A DNA stretch of 64,000 nucleotides from Acetobacter sicerae (GTDB taxonomy: Bacteria > Pseudomonadota > Alphaproteobacteria > Acetobacterales > Acetobacteraceae). Below are positions 43,949 through 54,082 of this stretch, one piece after another (within the stretch, counting starts at the first letter, position 1; each line of letters starts with the position of its first letter). The position numbers and the translations under genes were made by a program. The stretch covers positions 1 to 64,000 of the forward strand of contig NZ_JAAABN010000009.1 of assembly GCF_011516765.1 (NCBI RefSeq). Direction: 5' to 3'. The notes below the pieces were generated by a model. That model made no database searches, was not told the origin of the DNA, and was given only the letters and a program-made list of their open reading frames with translations.

Positions 43949-44085
43949 ACCCGCCTGGCGTCGGGCGGGTCGAAAGGTGTTTTGCACTGGGCGTAGCCAC
44001 CTCCTGCCTATTCCCCTGCTGAGAACAGCCAAGGCTGTTCACCGCAGGACCATAGGTCCGGGTGTTCTATTCGGCAGGCCACCCG
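43949..44085. repeat. Cluster of four hairpins
   Basis: ACCCGCC/GGCGGGT (43949-43970), GAACAGCC-aa-GGCTGTTC (44023-44040), GGACC-ata-GGTCC (44047-44059) and CGGGTG/CACCCG (44059-44085) follow one another. The rest of the gap to traG (44086-44621) shows no gene. Candidate single-strand origin, regulatory or oriT-like region. Confidence 0.45.
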
Positions 44086-44621
44086 ACATAGGAGGCCGCC
44101 CAGTTGCAAAAAGCGTTTCGACACGCCGATTTCAGAATAACACATGGGATATCCCCGTGTCACCCTCCGTAAGCACACGTGCGCACAGCACCTTCGCGAT
44201 GTATATCCGTCAATTCAACAAGAATTTTGGAAACCAACAGAGTATTGGTTAATGAAGTCGCAGCATTTCAGGCGCCGGCCAACACGGCCTTCACAAGGCA
44301 CAGCACTCTGTTATTCTTTCCCAGAGAAATGAAAAGTCTCTTTGTGCAATAATACTATGATTTTTCACATATTTTCCATCCGAAGGCAGGCTGCGCTGCC
44401 GATCGTCCATTCCTCATTGTCATTGCCGTCACCGTGCTTTTGAAGCTCAGCCCTATGTCCGAATCGCCTGCTACCGGTGTGTCCCAGGATCGGCTGGGCG
44501 GACCTTGTCCGCACAGCGCAAGTATTTTTTCGCTCTGGTTTGCCCGGCTGCGAACAACGCTTAAAAGCACTTGAACGCAGGAATCCGCCGTTCCTTCCTC
44601 CTCTAAAAGGGAGGGCTCCCG

Positions 44622-46613
44622 ATGTCGGGCACCAAGATTCTTTGGGGGCAGATCATCGTCGTCTTGGCGATCATCCTGCTGACCATGTGGGCTGCGACCG
44701 AATGGATCGCTTGGAAGCTGGCCTTCCAGGCCGAACTCGGGCGACCCTGGTTCATAATCCTGCGGTTTCCATTCTACTTGCCGCCCGCGTTCTTCTGGTG
44801 GTGGTATGCGTATGACGCCTATGCGCCGGAGGTCTTCGCACGGGGTGCCTATATCGCCGCGTCGGGCGGCATCCTGGCTGCGCTTACTGCGATCGGCCTC
44901 TCGGTCTGGCGGGCGCGCGAGGCGAAGCGGATCGAGACATATGGCTCGGCCCGTTGGGCTGACGCCAAGGAGATCGCCCAGGCCGGTTTGCTTGACCCCG
45001 ACGGCGTGGTACTAGGCCGCTATCGTCGAGAGTACCTGCGGCATGACGGGCCAGAGCACGTCCTGACCTTTGCACCAACGCGCAGCGGCAAGGGTGTCGG
45101 CATGGTCATCCCCACGCTCCTGACCTGGCCCGGTTCGGCCATCGTCCACGACATCAAGGGTGAGAACTGGGAACTGACGGCGGGATTCCGCGCCCGTTTC
45201 GGCCACGTCGTGCTGTTCGATCCAACCAATGCAGCCTCCGCGGCCTACAACCCGTTGCTGGAGATCCGGCGTGGGGAGTGGGAAGTCCGTGATGCCCAGA
45301 ACGTCGCCGATATCCTCGTCGACCCGGAGGGCAGCCTGGAGAAGCGCAACCATTGGGAGAAGACTTCGCACTCCCTGCTGGTCGGCGCCATCCTGCACGT
45401 CCTCTACGCCGAGCCCGACAAGACCCTGGCCGGTGTCGCCAATTTCCTGTCGGACCCGAAGCGCCCCATCGCCACCACGCTGTCAGCGATGATGCGGACG
45501 AAGCATCTCGGTGACGCCGGTCCGCATCCCGTCGTGGCCTCGGCCGCGCGCGAGTTGCTGAACAAATCCCCCAACGAGCGCTCGGGTGTGCTGTCCACCG
45601 CCATGTCCTTCCTCGGCCTCTATCGCGATCCAGTGGTCGCGGAAGTGACGCGGCGCTGCGAATGGCGCATCGCCGACATTGTCGGCGCCGATCGCCCGGT
45701 GACGCTCTACCTGACCGTGCCGCCGTCGGACATCAGCCGCACCAAGCCACTGATCCGTCTGGTGCTGAACCAGATCGGCCGGCGCCTGACGGAAGACCTT
45801 GATGCCGCGGCGCGGCGGCGACGTGTGCTGCTGATGCTCGACGAATTCCCGGCCCTCGGGCGGCTGGATTTCTTTGAATCGGCGCTGGCCTTCATGGCGG
45901 GCTACCGGATCAAGAGCTTCCTGATCGCCCAGTCCCTCAACCAGATCGAGCGGGCCTACGGGCCGAACAATTCGATCCTCGACAACTGTCATGTCCGGGT
46001 GAGCTTCGCCACCAACGACGAACGGACGGCAAAACGTGTCTCCGACGCGCTCGGGACCGCCACCGAGATGAAGGCGATGAAGAACTACGCGGGCCACCGT
46101 CTTTCGCCCTGGCTGGGCCATCTGATGGTTTCGCGCTCGGAGACGGCACGCCCGCTGCTGACGGCGGGAGAAGTCATGCAGCTCCCGCCAGCGGATGAGA
46201 TCGTCATGACCTCCGGCCTCTATCCGATCCGTGCGAAGAAGGCCCGTTACTTCGAGGATGCGCGCTTCCAGGAACGCATTCTGCCGCCGCCAAAGCCTAC
46301 GCCCCCGAAGGATGGGTGCCCGGACGACTGGAGTAGCCGTCCCCTGCCGCCCAGGCCGCCGGCACCCGATGCGGCGGCCGAAACGCGGACAGGGGACGAT
46401 GAGGAAGAAGACCCGAAGCAGTCCGCCCGACGCCATCAGCCCGAACTGGACGAAGGCACTGTCGAGAAAAAGGAGCCGTTGGAGAACGAGTTCACGCCCG
46501 ATCCGGTCGATGAGTTCGACGACATCGCGCCCCGCAACAACCGGATGAACGATCTCAGGCGCGGCATCGCCCGGCAGGCGTCGCTCGACCGTGGCGATGA
46601 GCTTGGACTGTGA
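44622..46613 (+). CDS. traG: Type IV coupling protein TraG/VirD4
   Basis: 663 residues. Two or three N-terminal membrane helices (about 10-30, 45-65, 78-98) precede the ATPase domain. Walker A is APTRSGKGVGM (about 150-160) and Walker B LLMLDEFPALGRLDF (about 402-416). The C-terminus is charged and Pro-rich. TraG carries the relaxase-bound strand to the T4SS. Confidence 0.95.
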   Translation: MSGTKILWGQIIVVLAIILLTMWAATEWIAWKLAFQAELGRPWFIILRFPFYLPPAFFWWWYAYDAYAPEVFARGAYIAASGGILAALTAIGLSVWRAREAKRIETYGSARWADAKEIAQAGLLDPDGVVLGRYRREYLRHDGPEHVLTFAPTRSGKGVGMVIPTLLTWPGSAIVHDIKGENWELTAGFRARFGHVVLFDPTNAASAAYNPLLEIRRGEWEVRDAQNVADILVDPEGSLEKRNHWEKTSHSLLVGAILHVLYAEPDKTLAGVANFLSDPKRPIATTLSAMMRTKHLGDAGPHPVVASAARELLNKSPNERSGVLSTAMSFLGLYRDPVVAEVTRRCEWRIADIVGADRPVTLYLTVPPSDISRTKPLIRLVLNQIGRRLTEDLDAAARRRRVLLMLDEFPALGRLDFFESALAFMAGYRIKSFLIAQSLNQIERAYGPNNSILDNCHVRVSFATNDERTAKRVSDALGTATEMKAMKNYAGHRLSPWLGHLMVSRSETARPLLTAGEVMQLPPADEIVMTSGLYPIRAKKARYFEDARFQERILPPPKPTPPKDGCPDDWSSRPLPPRPPAPDAAAETRTGDDEEEDPKQSARRHQPELDEGTVEKKEPLENEFTPDPVDEFDDIAPRNNRMNDLRRGIARQASLDRGDELGL

Positions 46614-46620
46614 GGCAGAC

Positions 46621-47067
46621 ATGGCGATACCGAAAAAGAAGGCCCAGATCTCCGTCTATCTCGATCCCGATGTGATGAAGACCCTGTCTGCCTATGCCGC
46701 GCGACGCGCGCAGCCGATGTCGCTGATCGTCGAGGCCGCCGTTGCTTCCTTCCTCTCGCCCGACGGGGAAGAGCGCCGCGAGGCTGCTACATCGAAGCGC
46801 CTCGACCGGCAGGACCGACGTCTCGCGCGGCTGGAGCGCGATATCGGCATCACGGTGGAGACACTAGCGCTGTTCATCCGTTTCTGGCTGACCACGACCC
46901 CGCCGCTGCCCGAACCGGCCGCGAAGGCGGCGCGCGCGCAGGCCGGGGTGCGCTACGATAATTTTGTCGCCGCCCTCGGCCGTAGGCTGGCCCAGGGGCC
47001 AAGACTCCAGCAGGAAATCCCGGAGGATGTTTTGGACCCCGGCGCACGGGATGAACCGGAGGCGTAA
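46621..47067 (+). CDS. CopG-like ribbon-helix-helix regulator
   Basis: 148 residues from ATG 46621, 7 bp after traG. The N-terminus (KKKAQISVYLDPDVMKTLSA then YAARRAQPMSLIVEAAVASF) is a CopG/MetJ-type fold. A charged helix and a helical tail follow. It sits in the same place in many IncP-like trb clusters and probably regulates them. Confidence 0.8.
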   Translation: MAIPKKKAQISVYLDPDVMKTLSAYAARRAQPMSLIVEAAVASFLSPDGEERREAATSKRLDRQDRRLARLERDIGITVETLALFIRFWLTTTPPLPEPAAKAARAQAGVRYDNFVAALGRRLAQGPRLQQEIPEDVLDPGARDEPEA

Positions 47068-47213
47068 AATCCGCACCCCGCAAGTATTTTTGCCCTGTGT
47101 TTCGCCGCCGTTCTACGACCTCTGAATTCTTGTTGAAACGCGCTGTTTCCAGCCTTTCTTAATGATCCCCGTCGCTGTTCGTCCGTCGCGTGCGGCCCAT
47201 ACGGGGGAAGGTC

Positions 47214-48191
47214 ATGTCGGTTTCCGTCATCCATGAAGGGGCCAGAGTGCGCGGCGTGTCCATGCTGCGCACAGCGATGGGGCCGGCGATTGCCCGGCAC
47301 CTTGCCGATCCCTCTGTGGTCGAGGTCATGCTTAATCCCGATGGGCGGCTGTGGATCGATCGGCTGTCAGAGGGCATGGCCAACACGGGCGAAACCATCA
47401 CACCTGCCGACGCCGAGCGCATCGTGCGTCTGGTTGCACACCACGTCGGGGCTGAGGTGCATGAGGGTGCGCCCCGTGTCTCGGCCGAGTTGCCAACCGG
47501 CGAACGGTTCGAGGGATTGCTGCCGCCCGTGGTGACGGCCCCCAGTTTCGCGATCCGCAAGCCCGCCGTCGCGGTGTTCACCCTCGATGACTATGTCGCC
47601 GCCGGGATCATGACAGAAGGGCTGGCGGTGTCTCTGCGCCGCGCTGTTTCGGAACGGAAGAACATCCTGGTCGCAGGCGGCACATCCACGGGCAAGACCA
47701 CGCTGGTCAACGCCCTGCTGGCCGAGGTCGCGAAAACCGGCGATCGCGTCGTCCTGATCGAGGACACGCGCGAGTTGCAATGCATGGCGCCCAATCTCAT
47801 TGCCCTGCGGACCCGCGAAGGGGTCATCACGCTGTCGGATCTCGTCCGGTCCGGTCTGCGCCTGCGTCCCGACCGTATTCCCATCGGTGAGGTGCGTGGT
47901 GCCGAAGCCCTTGATCTGGTCAAGGCATGGGGCACCGGCCATCCGGGCGGCATCGGTACGCTGCATGCGGGATCAGTGCTCGCCGCTCTCTACCGTCTCG
48001 AACAACTGATCCAGGAAGCGGTGGTAACGGTGCCACGCGCCATGATCGCGGACACCATCGACGTGATCGCTGTCCTGTCCGGGCGAGGCAATGCCCGCCG
48101 GCTCTCCGAACTCGCCACCGTGGACGGGCTCGATCCCGCCACCGGCGCCTATCGCATTCATCCCTTCCAGAATTCGGGAGATTCCCAATGA
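47214..48191 (+). CDS. trbB: TrbB conjugation ATPase (VirB11-like)
   Basis: 325 residues from ATG 47214 (GGGGAAGG upstream; the GTG at 47190 is less good). Walker A is [15 protein letters not shown] (about 155-169) and the family sequence [13 protein letters not shown] with [15 protein letters not shown] follows. Powers pilus and channel assembly. Confidence 0.95.
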   Translation: MSVSVIHEGARVRGVSMLRTAMGPAIARHLADPSVVEVMLNPDGRLWIDRLSEGMANTGETITPADAERIVRLVAHHVGAEVHEGAPRVSAELPTGERFEGLLPPVVTAPSFAIRKPAVAVFTLDDYVAAGIMTEGLAVSLRRAVSERKNILVAGGTSTGKTTLVNALLAEVAKTGDRVVLIEDTRELQCMAPNLIALRTREGVITLSDLVRSGLRLRPDRIPIGEVRGAEALDLVKAWGTGHPGGIGTLHAGSVLAALYRLEQLIQEAVVTVPRAMIADTIDVIAVLSGRGNARRLSELATVDGLDPATGAYRIHPFQNSGDSQ

Positions 48192-48520
48192 CCCATGCCA
48201 TAATCCGCGTGCGTCGGCACGCGCCCGCCATTTCCGCCATGTTGCTGCTTTCGGTCGCATGGTGTTCCTCGGCCCTGGCGTCCGGGTCGGACATGCCGTG
48301 GGAAACGCCCCTGAACGAGATCCTGCAATCCGTGCAGGGACCGGTCGCCAAGATTATCTCGGTGATCATCATCACGGTCACGGGTCTGACCCTGGCGTTC
48401 GGGGAAACATCGGGTGGGTTCCGCCGCCTGATCCAGATCGTCTTCGGCCTGTCGATCGCTTTTGCGGCGTCCAGCTTCTTCCTGTCGTTCTTCTCCTTCT
48501 CGGGCGGGGCGCTGATCTGA
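48188..48520 (+). CDS. trbC: TrbC prepilin (VirB2-like)
   Basis: 110 residues, ATGA overlap with trbB. A long signal peptide (to about 37, ending ALA) and two membrane helices (about 55-75, 85-105) make the pilin layout. It should be matured by TraF (32810). Overlaps trbD by 1 bp. Confidence 0.9.
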   Translation: MTHAIIRVRRHAPAISAMLLLSVAWCSSALASGSDMPWETPLNEILQSVQGPVAKIISVIIITVTGLTLAFGETSGGFRRLIQIVFGLSIAFAASSFFLSFFSFSGGALI

Positions 48521-48795
48521 TGGCGGGATACGACGATGACGCGGTGCCGGGCTTTCATGTCCCGGTGCATCGCTCCCTGACCGACCCGATCCTGTTGGGT
48601 GGCGCTCCCCGTGCCGTGGCCATCGCCAATGGCACGCTGGCGGCGGCCATAACACTCGGCCTGCGTCTCTGGCTGATCGGGGCCGCCTTCTGGATCGTCG
48701 GCCACGGGCTGGCGCTCTGGGGCGCGAAACGCGATCCGCTGTTCATCGAGGTCGGGCGGCGGCATCTCCGCTATCCCGCCTGGCTGCGGGCATAG
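48520..48795 (+). CDS. trbD: TrbD (VirB3-like)
   Basis: 91 residues. The pattern GFHVPVHRSLTDPILLGGAP at the start and membrane helices from about 30 to 65 match VirB3/TrbD. Inner-membrane T4SS part. Confidence 0.92.
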   Translation: MAGYDDDAVPGFHVPVHRSLTDPILLGGAPRAVAIANGTLAAAITLGLRLWLIGAAFWIVGHGLALWGAKRDPLFIEVGRRHLRYPAWLRA

Positions 48796-48807
48796 GGGAG
48801 ATCGGCC

Positions 48808-51240
48808 ATGATGTCCCTTGGCGAGTACCGTAATCGCAGTGCCCTTCTATCTGATTTCCTGCCCTGGGCCGCGCTGGTCGAAAAGGGTGTGGTCCTGAAC
48901 AAGGACGGCAGTTTCCAGCGCACGGCGCGCATCCGTGGCCCCGATATGGACAGCGCCACGCCCGCCGAACTGGTCGGTGTCACCGCACGGCTCAACAGTA
49001 ATCTCCGCCGTCTGGGCTCCGGATGGGCGGTGTTCGTCGAGGCGCAGCGCGTCCCGGCCACACTCTATCCCGAGAGCGATTTTCCGGATGCCGCCTCGCA
49101 CATGGTCGATCTGGAACGGCGTGAGCAGTTCGAGGATGAGGGCGCACATTTCGTGAGCCGGTATTTTCTGACCCTTGTCTGGCTGCCACCGGCGGAATCA
49201 TCTGATCGCGCTGCCCGGTTCCTGTTCGAGGGCAGGGAGCGCGAAGGGCCGGACCCACACGGCATGCTCCATGCGTTCGTGGATCGCTCCGACCGGATGC
49301 TGGCGTTGCTGGACGGTTTCATGCCCGAGGCCACCTGGCTCAATGACGGTGAGACGCTGACCTATTTACATTCGACCATTTCGACGCGGAACCAGCGTGT
49401 CCGGGTGCCGGAAATCCCTATGCATCTTGACGCGCTGCTGGTCGATCAGCCGCTTTCGGGCGGGTTGGAGCCAAAACTCGGCGATGCCTTCCTGAAAACG
49501 CTGACGATCACCGGTTTCCCGTCGCGGACCTTTCCCGGAATCCTGGATGACCTGAACCGGCTGGCGATGCCCTATCGCTGGTCCACCCGCGCGATCCTGC
49601 TGGACAAGACGGATGCGACGAAAGTGCTGATAAAAATCCGTCGCCAGTGGTTCGCAAAGCGCAAGAGCATTACGGCGATTGTTCGGGAGGTGATGACCAA
49701 CGAGGCGTCGGTTCTGGTGGATAACGACGCCGCCAACAAGGCGGCGGATGCGGACCTTGCCTTGCAGTCCCTCGGTGCTGATGACGTCGGGCAGGCCTAC
49801 ATCACCGCCACGGTAACGGTCTGGGATGGTTCCGCTTCCATCGCTACAGAAAAACTCCGTTTGGTCGAAAAGATCATCCAGGGCCGCGACTTCACTTGCA
49901 TGGCGGAAAGCCTCAACGCCGTGGAGGCATGGCTCGGCTCTCTTCCCGGCCATATCTATGCCAATGTGCGCCAGCCACCCGTCTCGACGTTGAACCTGGC
50001 GCATATGATTCCGCTGTCAGCGGTGTGGGCTGGACCGGAGCGCGACACCCACTTCAACGCCCCGCCTCTTTTCTACGGCAGGACGGCGGGCGCTACACCG
50101 TTTCGTTTCTCGCTCCATGTCGGCGATGTCGGCCACACGCTGATCGCAGGACCGACAGGAGCTGGCAAATCTGTCCTGCTAGCGCTGATGGCGCTCCAGT
50201 TCCGGCGTTATGCGGGATCGCAGATTTTTGCCTTCGATTTCGGCGGGTCCATGCGTGCGGCGACGATGGCGATGGACGGGGACTGGCACGATCTTGGAGG
50301 CGGGCTGACGGACGAGGGCGATGGGCATTCCGCCGTTTCCCTTCAGCCGCTGGCACAGATTGACGATCCCGACGAGCGCAAATGGGCCAGTGAATGGCTG
50401 GGGCAGATCCTTGTCGGTGAAGGGGTAACGCTGACCCCCGAGGTGAAGTCTCACCTCTGGTCGGCGCTGAATTCCCTGGCATCGTCGCCTGTGCCGGAAC
50501 GTACATTGTCCGGGCTGGTAGCACTGCTTCAATCCAACGCTTTGAAGCAGGCTCTGGCCCCATACTGCCTCGGTGGTCCTTATGGCCGCCTGCTCGATGC
50601 AGACGCCGAACGTCTGGGTGACGCCGATGTCGTGGTGTTCGAGACCGAAGGGCTGATCGGCTCCAGCGCGGCATCATTCGTTCTGTCGTACCTGTTCCAC
50701 CGCATCGAAGGGCGACTGGACGGGAGGCCGACGCTGCTGGTCATCGACGAAGGCTGGCTGGTGCTGGATGACGGGGACTTTGCCGGCCAGCTCCGAGAGT
50801 GGCTAAAGACGCTGCGCAAGAAGAACGCATCGGTGATTTTCGCCACCCAGTCGCTGTCCGATATCGCCAATTCCCGCATTGCGCCTGCCGTGGTGGAAAG
50901 CTGCCCGACCCGGATCTTCCTGCCCAACGAACGGGCGATCGAGCCACAGATCGCGGCCATCTATCGCGACTTCGGGCTGAATGACCGGCAGATCGCCATC
51001 ATCGCCCGCGCGGCATCCAAGCGGGAATATTACTGCCAGACCCAGCGGGGGAACCGGCTGTTCGAACTGGGGCTCGGCCCTGTCGCCCTGGCGCTGTGCG
51101 CGGCCTCCGGCAAGGACGACCACAGGCTGATCGATCGGGTGCTGGCGGAGCACGGGCGGGTTGGGTTCCTGCCCGCCTGGTTCGAGGCGCGTGATGTCAT
51201 GTGGGCGGCTGATCTTCTGCGGGAAGGGGAGGTGCCGTGA
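48808..51240 (+). CDS. trbE: TrbE conjugation ATPase (VirB4-like)
   Basis: 810 residues, the full family length. Walker A GPTGAGKSVLLALMA (about 449-463) and Walker B LLVIDEGWLVLDDGDF (about 644-660) are intact. The N-terminal half has the CagE/TrbE domain. The largest T4SS ATPase, cytoplasmic face of the membrane. Starts 12 bp after trbD. Confidence 0.95.
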   Translation: MMSLGEYRNRSALLSDFLPWAALVEKGVVLNKDGSFQRTARIRGPDMDSATPAELVGVTARLNSNLRRLGSGWAVFVEAQRVPATLYPESDFPDAASHMVDLERREQFEDEGAHFVSRYFLTLVWLPPAESSDRAARFLFEGREREGPDPHGMLHAFVDRSDRMLALLDGFMPEATWLNDGETLTYLHSTISTRNQRVRVPEIPMHLDALLVDQPLSGGLEPKLGDAFLKTLTITGFPSRTFPGILDDLNRLAMPYRWSTRAILLDKTDATKVLIKIRRQWFAKRKSITAIVREVMTNEASVLVDNDAANKAADADLALQSLGADDVGQAYITATVTVWDGSASIATEKLRLVEKIIQGRDFTCMAESLNAVEAWLGSLPGHIYANVRQPPVSTLNLAHMIPLSAVWAGPERDTHFNAPPLFYGRTAGATPFRFSLHVGDVGHTLIAGPTGAGKSVLLALMALQFRRYAGSQIFAFDFGGSMRAATMAMDGDWHDLGGGLTDEGDGHSAVSLQPLAQIDDPDERKWASEWLGQILVGEGVTLTPEVKSHLWSALNSLASSPVPERTLSGLVALLQSNALKQALAPYCLGGPYGRLLDADAERLGDADVVVFETEGLIGSSAASFVLSYLFHRIEGRLDGRPTLLVIDEGWLVLDDGDFAGQLREWLKTLRKKNASVIFATQSLSDIANSRIAPAVVESCPTRIFLPNERAIEPQIAAIYRDFGLNDRQIAIIARAASKREYYCQTQRGNRLFELGLGPVALALCAASGKDDHRLIDRVLAEHGRVGFLPAWFEARDVMWAADLLREGEVP

Positions 51241-51971
51241 GATATCGTCTGATTCCTGCCGTTATGGTCGTTGCTTTTACGGTTTCTGCTTCTCAATCCG
51301 CCCATGCCCAATGGGCGGTGTATGATGGCGCGAACCATGTCGAGAACGTGCTGATCGCGGCGCGCACGCTCCAGCAGATCGACAACCAGATCACGTCACT
51401 GGCCAATCAGGCGCAGATGCTGGTCAATCAGGGTCGCAATCTGGCGAGCCTCCCGCTTTCGACACTGTCGACGCTGCAATCGACGATTTCCCAGACGACG
51501 GCGTTGCTCGCGCAGGCGCAGAATATCGCATACAGCGTCCAGTCCGTTGAGCAGCAGTACCAGCAGTCATACACATCGTTATCGTCAGGCATGTCAGACA
51601 GCGCCCTGTTCAGTCAGGCGCAGACGCGGTGGCAGAATTCCGTGGGTGGGTTCGAGGATGCCCTGAAGCTTCAGGCGCGGGTGGTAGGAAATATCCCGAG
51701 CGACAGCTCGGCCATGACGCAACTGGTCTCGGCGAGCCAGAGTTCGGCCGGGGCGCTACAGGCCGCACAGGCGGGAAACCAGCTTCTCGCGCTTCAGTCT
51801 CGCCAGCTTTCCGACATCCAGGCCGAACTCGCGGCTAATGGCCGGGCCGCGGACCTCGAACGGGCGCGACAGGCGGCGAACGAGGCCGGTGCGGAAGCCC
51901 AATATCAGCATTTCTCGCAGTATGACGCCTATGTTCCCCAGGCCGTCGCCATCCCAAGTTCTGGATATTGA
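51237..51971 (+). CDS. trbJ: TrbJ (VirB5-like)
   Basis: 244 residues from GTG 51237, overlapping the trbE stop by 4 bp. Signal peptide about 1-24 (ends AHA). The mature chain is helical, with the TrbJ-type VYDGANHVENVLIAARTLQQ and many Gln/Ser. A minor pilus or channel protein. No TrbK entry-exclusion gene is found between trbJ and trbL. Confidence 0.9.
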   Translation: MRYRLIPAVMVVAFTVSASQSAHAQWAVYDGANHVENVLIAARTLQQIDNQITSLANQAQMLVNQGRNLASLPLSTLSTLQSTISQTTALLAQAQNIAYSVQSVEQQYQQSYTSLSSGMSDSALFSQAQTRWQNSVGGFEDALKLQARVVGNIPSDSSAMTQLVSASQSSAGALQAAQAGNQLLALQSRQLSDIQAELAANGRAADLERARQAANEAGAEAQYQHFSQYDAYVPQAVAIPSSGY

Positions 51972-51974
51972 GCA

Positions 51975-53399
51975 ATGGCGAGCGACAATGTCGGCATCAT
52001 CGACGGCTTCCTGAATACCTTCGAGACCACGATCGACAGCGGTTTCGGTCTGGTCCGGGGAAGCGTGGTGTCGCTCGCGGGTTCGCTCTCGGTGCTGGAC
52101 ATCGTGCTGGCGGGGCTGTTCTGGGCGTGGGCGGCCGACGAGGACATCGTCCAGCGTCTCGTGAAGAAGACGCTGTATATCGGCTTCTTTGCCTTCATCA
52201 TCGACCATTTCAGCGGCCTGTCGGGGATCGTTTTCAACAGTTTCGCGGCCCTCGGTCTCAAGGCCGGCGGCGGCACGCTGGCAATTGCGGACTTCATGCA
52301 CCCCGGCCGACTGGCGGCGACCGGGCTCGATGCCGCGCAACCGCTTCTGGATGCGGCGAGTAAACTGGCGTTTTCGTTCGGTGCGCTGGCCAGCATCGTG
52401 CAGATCCTCGTCCTGGTCCTGTGCTGGTTCATCGTGCTGGCGGCCTTCTTCATTCTCGCGGTGCAACTCTTCGTGGCGATCGTCGAGTTCAAGCTGACCA
52501 GCCTAGCCGGTTTCGTGCTGATCCCGTTCGCCCTGTTCAATCGCACCGCTTTCCTGGCCGAGAAGGCGCTGGGCAATGTCGTATCGTCCGGTGTGAAGAT
52601 CATGGTGCTGGCGGTCATTTCCGCCATCGCCTCCGTGCTGTTCAGGCAGTTCACGACGTCCTACGGTGATAGTGCGCCCACCATCGGCCAGGCGCTGTCC
52701 GTTGTTCTGGCGTCGCTCTGCATCGTGGGTCTCGCCATTTTCGGCGGCTCTCTCGCCAATGGGCTGATCTCCGGTGCCCCGCAGCTTGGTGCCGGGGCAG
52801 CGGCCGGAACCGCAATGGCGGTGGGCGCGATGGGTGCTGCGGCTGTTGCCGCGCCCGCTGCCCTGGCGTCTGGGGGCGCTGCCGCGCTTGGTGCGACGGC
52901 CGCGGCAGCGCGCGGCGGGGCTGCCGTCGCAGGTGCCGCCACGACAGCCTACTCCATGGGAGCAGCCGGACAGACCGGCGCGGCGGGCATGGCGTCGGCG
53001 GCTGGCAATGTCGGTCGCGCCGCTGGTGGTGCTGCGATGAACGCCGTGAAGAACAAGGTCGGCGCGGCAACATCCTCGTTGAAGGAAAGCTACTCTGCTG
53101 GCGGACGCTGGGCCGCCGGTGCGATGGGCGCCGGCGGAGAAGGCGATAGGCCATCGGGTGACGGTGGATCTTCAGGCCCGTCCGGCGGCGGAGGTGATCC
53201 CGGTACCGGGCCTGCCGGTAGCGGTAACCCTGGCGGCGGCCCCGATGGCGGCGACGGCTCCGACGGCAAGCCGCCCCGCTGGGCGCGAAAGATGAAGCGC
53301 CGCAACGCCGCCACCCATGCTGCCGAGGCCGCCCATATCATCCGCTCCGCCGATGGCGGGGGCGGGTCCACGTCCATCGATCTCTCGGAGAAAGAATGA
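51975..53399 (+). CDS. trbL: TrbL (VirB6-like) with Gly/Ala-rich C-terminus
   Basis: 474 residues. At least six membrane helices are seen between about 25 and 270 (for example IVLAGLFWAWAA, FIVLAAFFILAVQLFVAIVE). From about 270 on there is a long Ala/Gly repeat and then a Gly/Ser/Pro tail, as in many TrbL proteins. Inner-membrane channel component. Confidence 0.9.
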   Translation: MASDNVGIIDGFLNTFETTIDSGFGLVRGSVVSLAGSLSVLDIVLAGLFWAWAADEDIVQRLVKKTLYIGFFAFIIDHFSGLSGIVFNSFAALGLKAGGGTLAIADFMHPGRLAATGLDAAQPLLDAASKLAFSFGALASIVQILVLVLCWFIVLAAFFILAVQLFVAIVEFKLTSLAGFVLIPFALFNRTAFLAEKALGNVVSSGVKIMVLAVISAIASVLFRQFTTSYGDSAPTIGQALSVVLASLCIVGLAIFGGSLANGLISGAPQLGAGAAAGTAMAVGAMGAAAVAAPAALASGGAAALGATAAAARGGAAVAGAATTAYSMGAAGQTGAAGMASAAGNVGRAAGGAAMNAVKNKVGAATSSLKESYSAGGRWAAGAMGAGGEGDRPSGDGGSSGPSGGGGDPGTGPAGSGNPGGGPDGGDGSDGKPPRWARKMKRRNAATHAAEAAHIIRSADGGGGSTSIDLSEKE

Positions 53400-54082
53400 T
53401 GTTCCGTCGCTCCACAACACGCTACGGGACCACGCCCGAGCCCGTCACGCCCTACCAGAAAGCCGCACAGATCTGGGATGAGCGCATCGGCTCGGCCCGT
53501 GTGCAGGCCCGCAACTGGCGGTTGATGGCGTTCGGTTCCCTGTTCCTGTCCGCAGGTCTCGGGGCCGGGCTGGTCTGGCAGTCCGCGCGCGGCACCATCA
53601 CGCCGTGGGTCGTGCAGGTCGACACGCTCGGTCAGGCGCAGGTCGTGGCGCCGGCGACGTCCGGCTACATGCCCGCTGATCCGCAGATTGCCTGGTATCT
53701 GGCACAGTTCGTCCACGACGTGCGCTCCCTGTCATCCGATGCCGTCGTGGTCCGGCATAACTGGCTGCGCGCCTATAATTTCACCAGCGTTTCTGGTGCC
53801 GTGGCGCTGAACGATTATGCCCGCCTGAATGATCCGTTTTCGCGGATCGGGCACGAGCAGGTCGAGCTGGACATCGCTTCGGTAATCCGGGCCTCGCCCG
53901 CCAGCTTCCGCGTCGCCTGGACCGAGCGCCATTACCGTGACGGCGCGTTCACCGGCACCGAACGCTGGACCGCCATCGTGTCGGTTGTTCTGCGCACGCC
54001 GCGCGACGCTGATCATCTTCGGAAAAACCCGCTTGGAATCTACGTCTCTGCCATCAACTGGTCGAAGGAACTCGGGCAATGA
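53396..54082 (+). CDS. trbF: TrbF (VirB8-like)
   Basis: 228 residues (ATGATG start, overlapping the trbL stop by 4 bp). A single membrane helix (about 41-62) precedes a periplasmic VirB8-like domain with WVVQVDTLGQAQVVAPA, then RVAWTERHYRDGAFTG. Core component of the inner-membrane complex. Confidence 0.93.
   Translation: MMFRRSTTRYGTTPEPVTPYQKAAQIWDERIGSARVQARNWRLMAFGSLFLSAGLGAGLVWQSARGTITPWVVQVDTLGQAQVVAPATSGYMPADPQIAWYLAQFVHDVRSLSSDAVVVRHNWLRAYNFTSVSGAVALNDYARLNDPFSRIGHEQVELDIASVIRASPASFRVAWTERHYRDGAFTGTERWTAIVSVVLRTPRDADHLRKNPLGIYVSAINWSKELGQ

Noticed and set aside
44477-44815. 112-codon ORF overlapping the traG start
   Set aside because: Frame conflicts with the TraG N-terminus, which has proper membrane helices and start.
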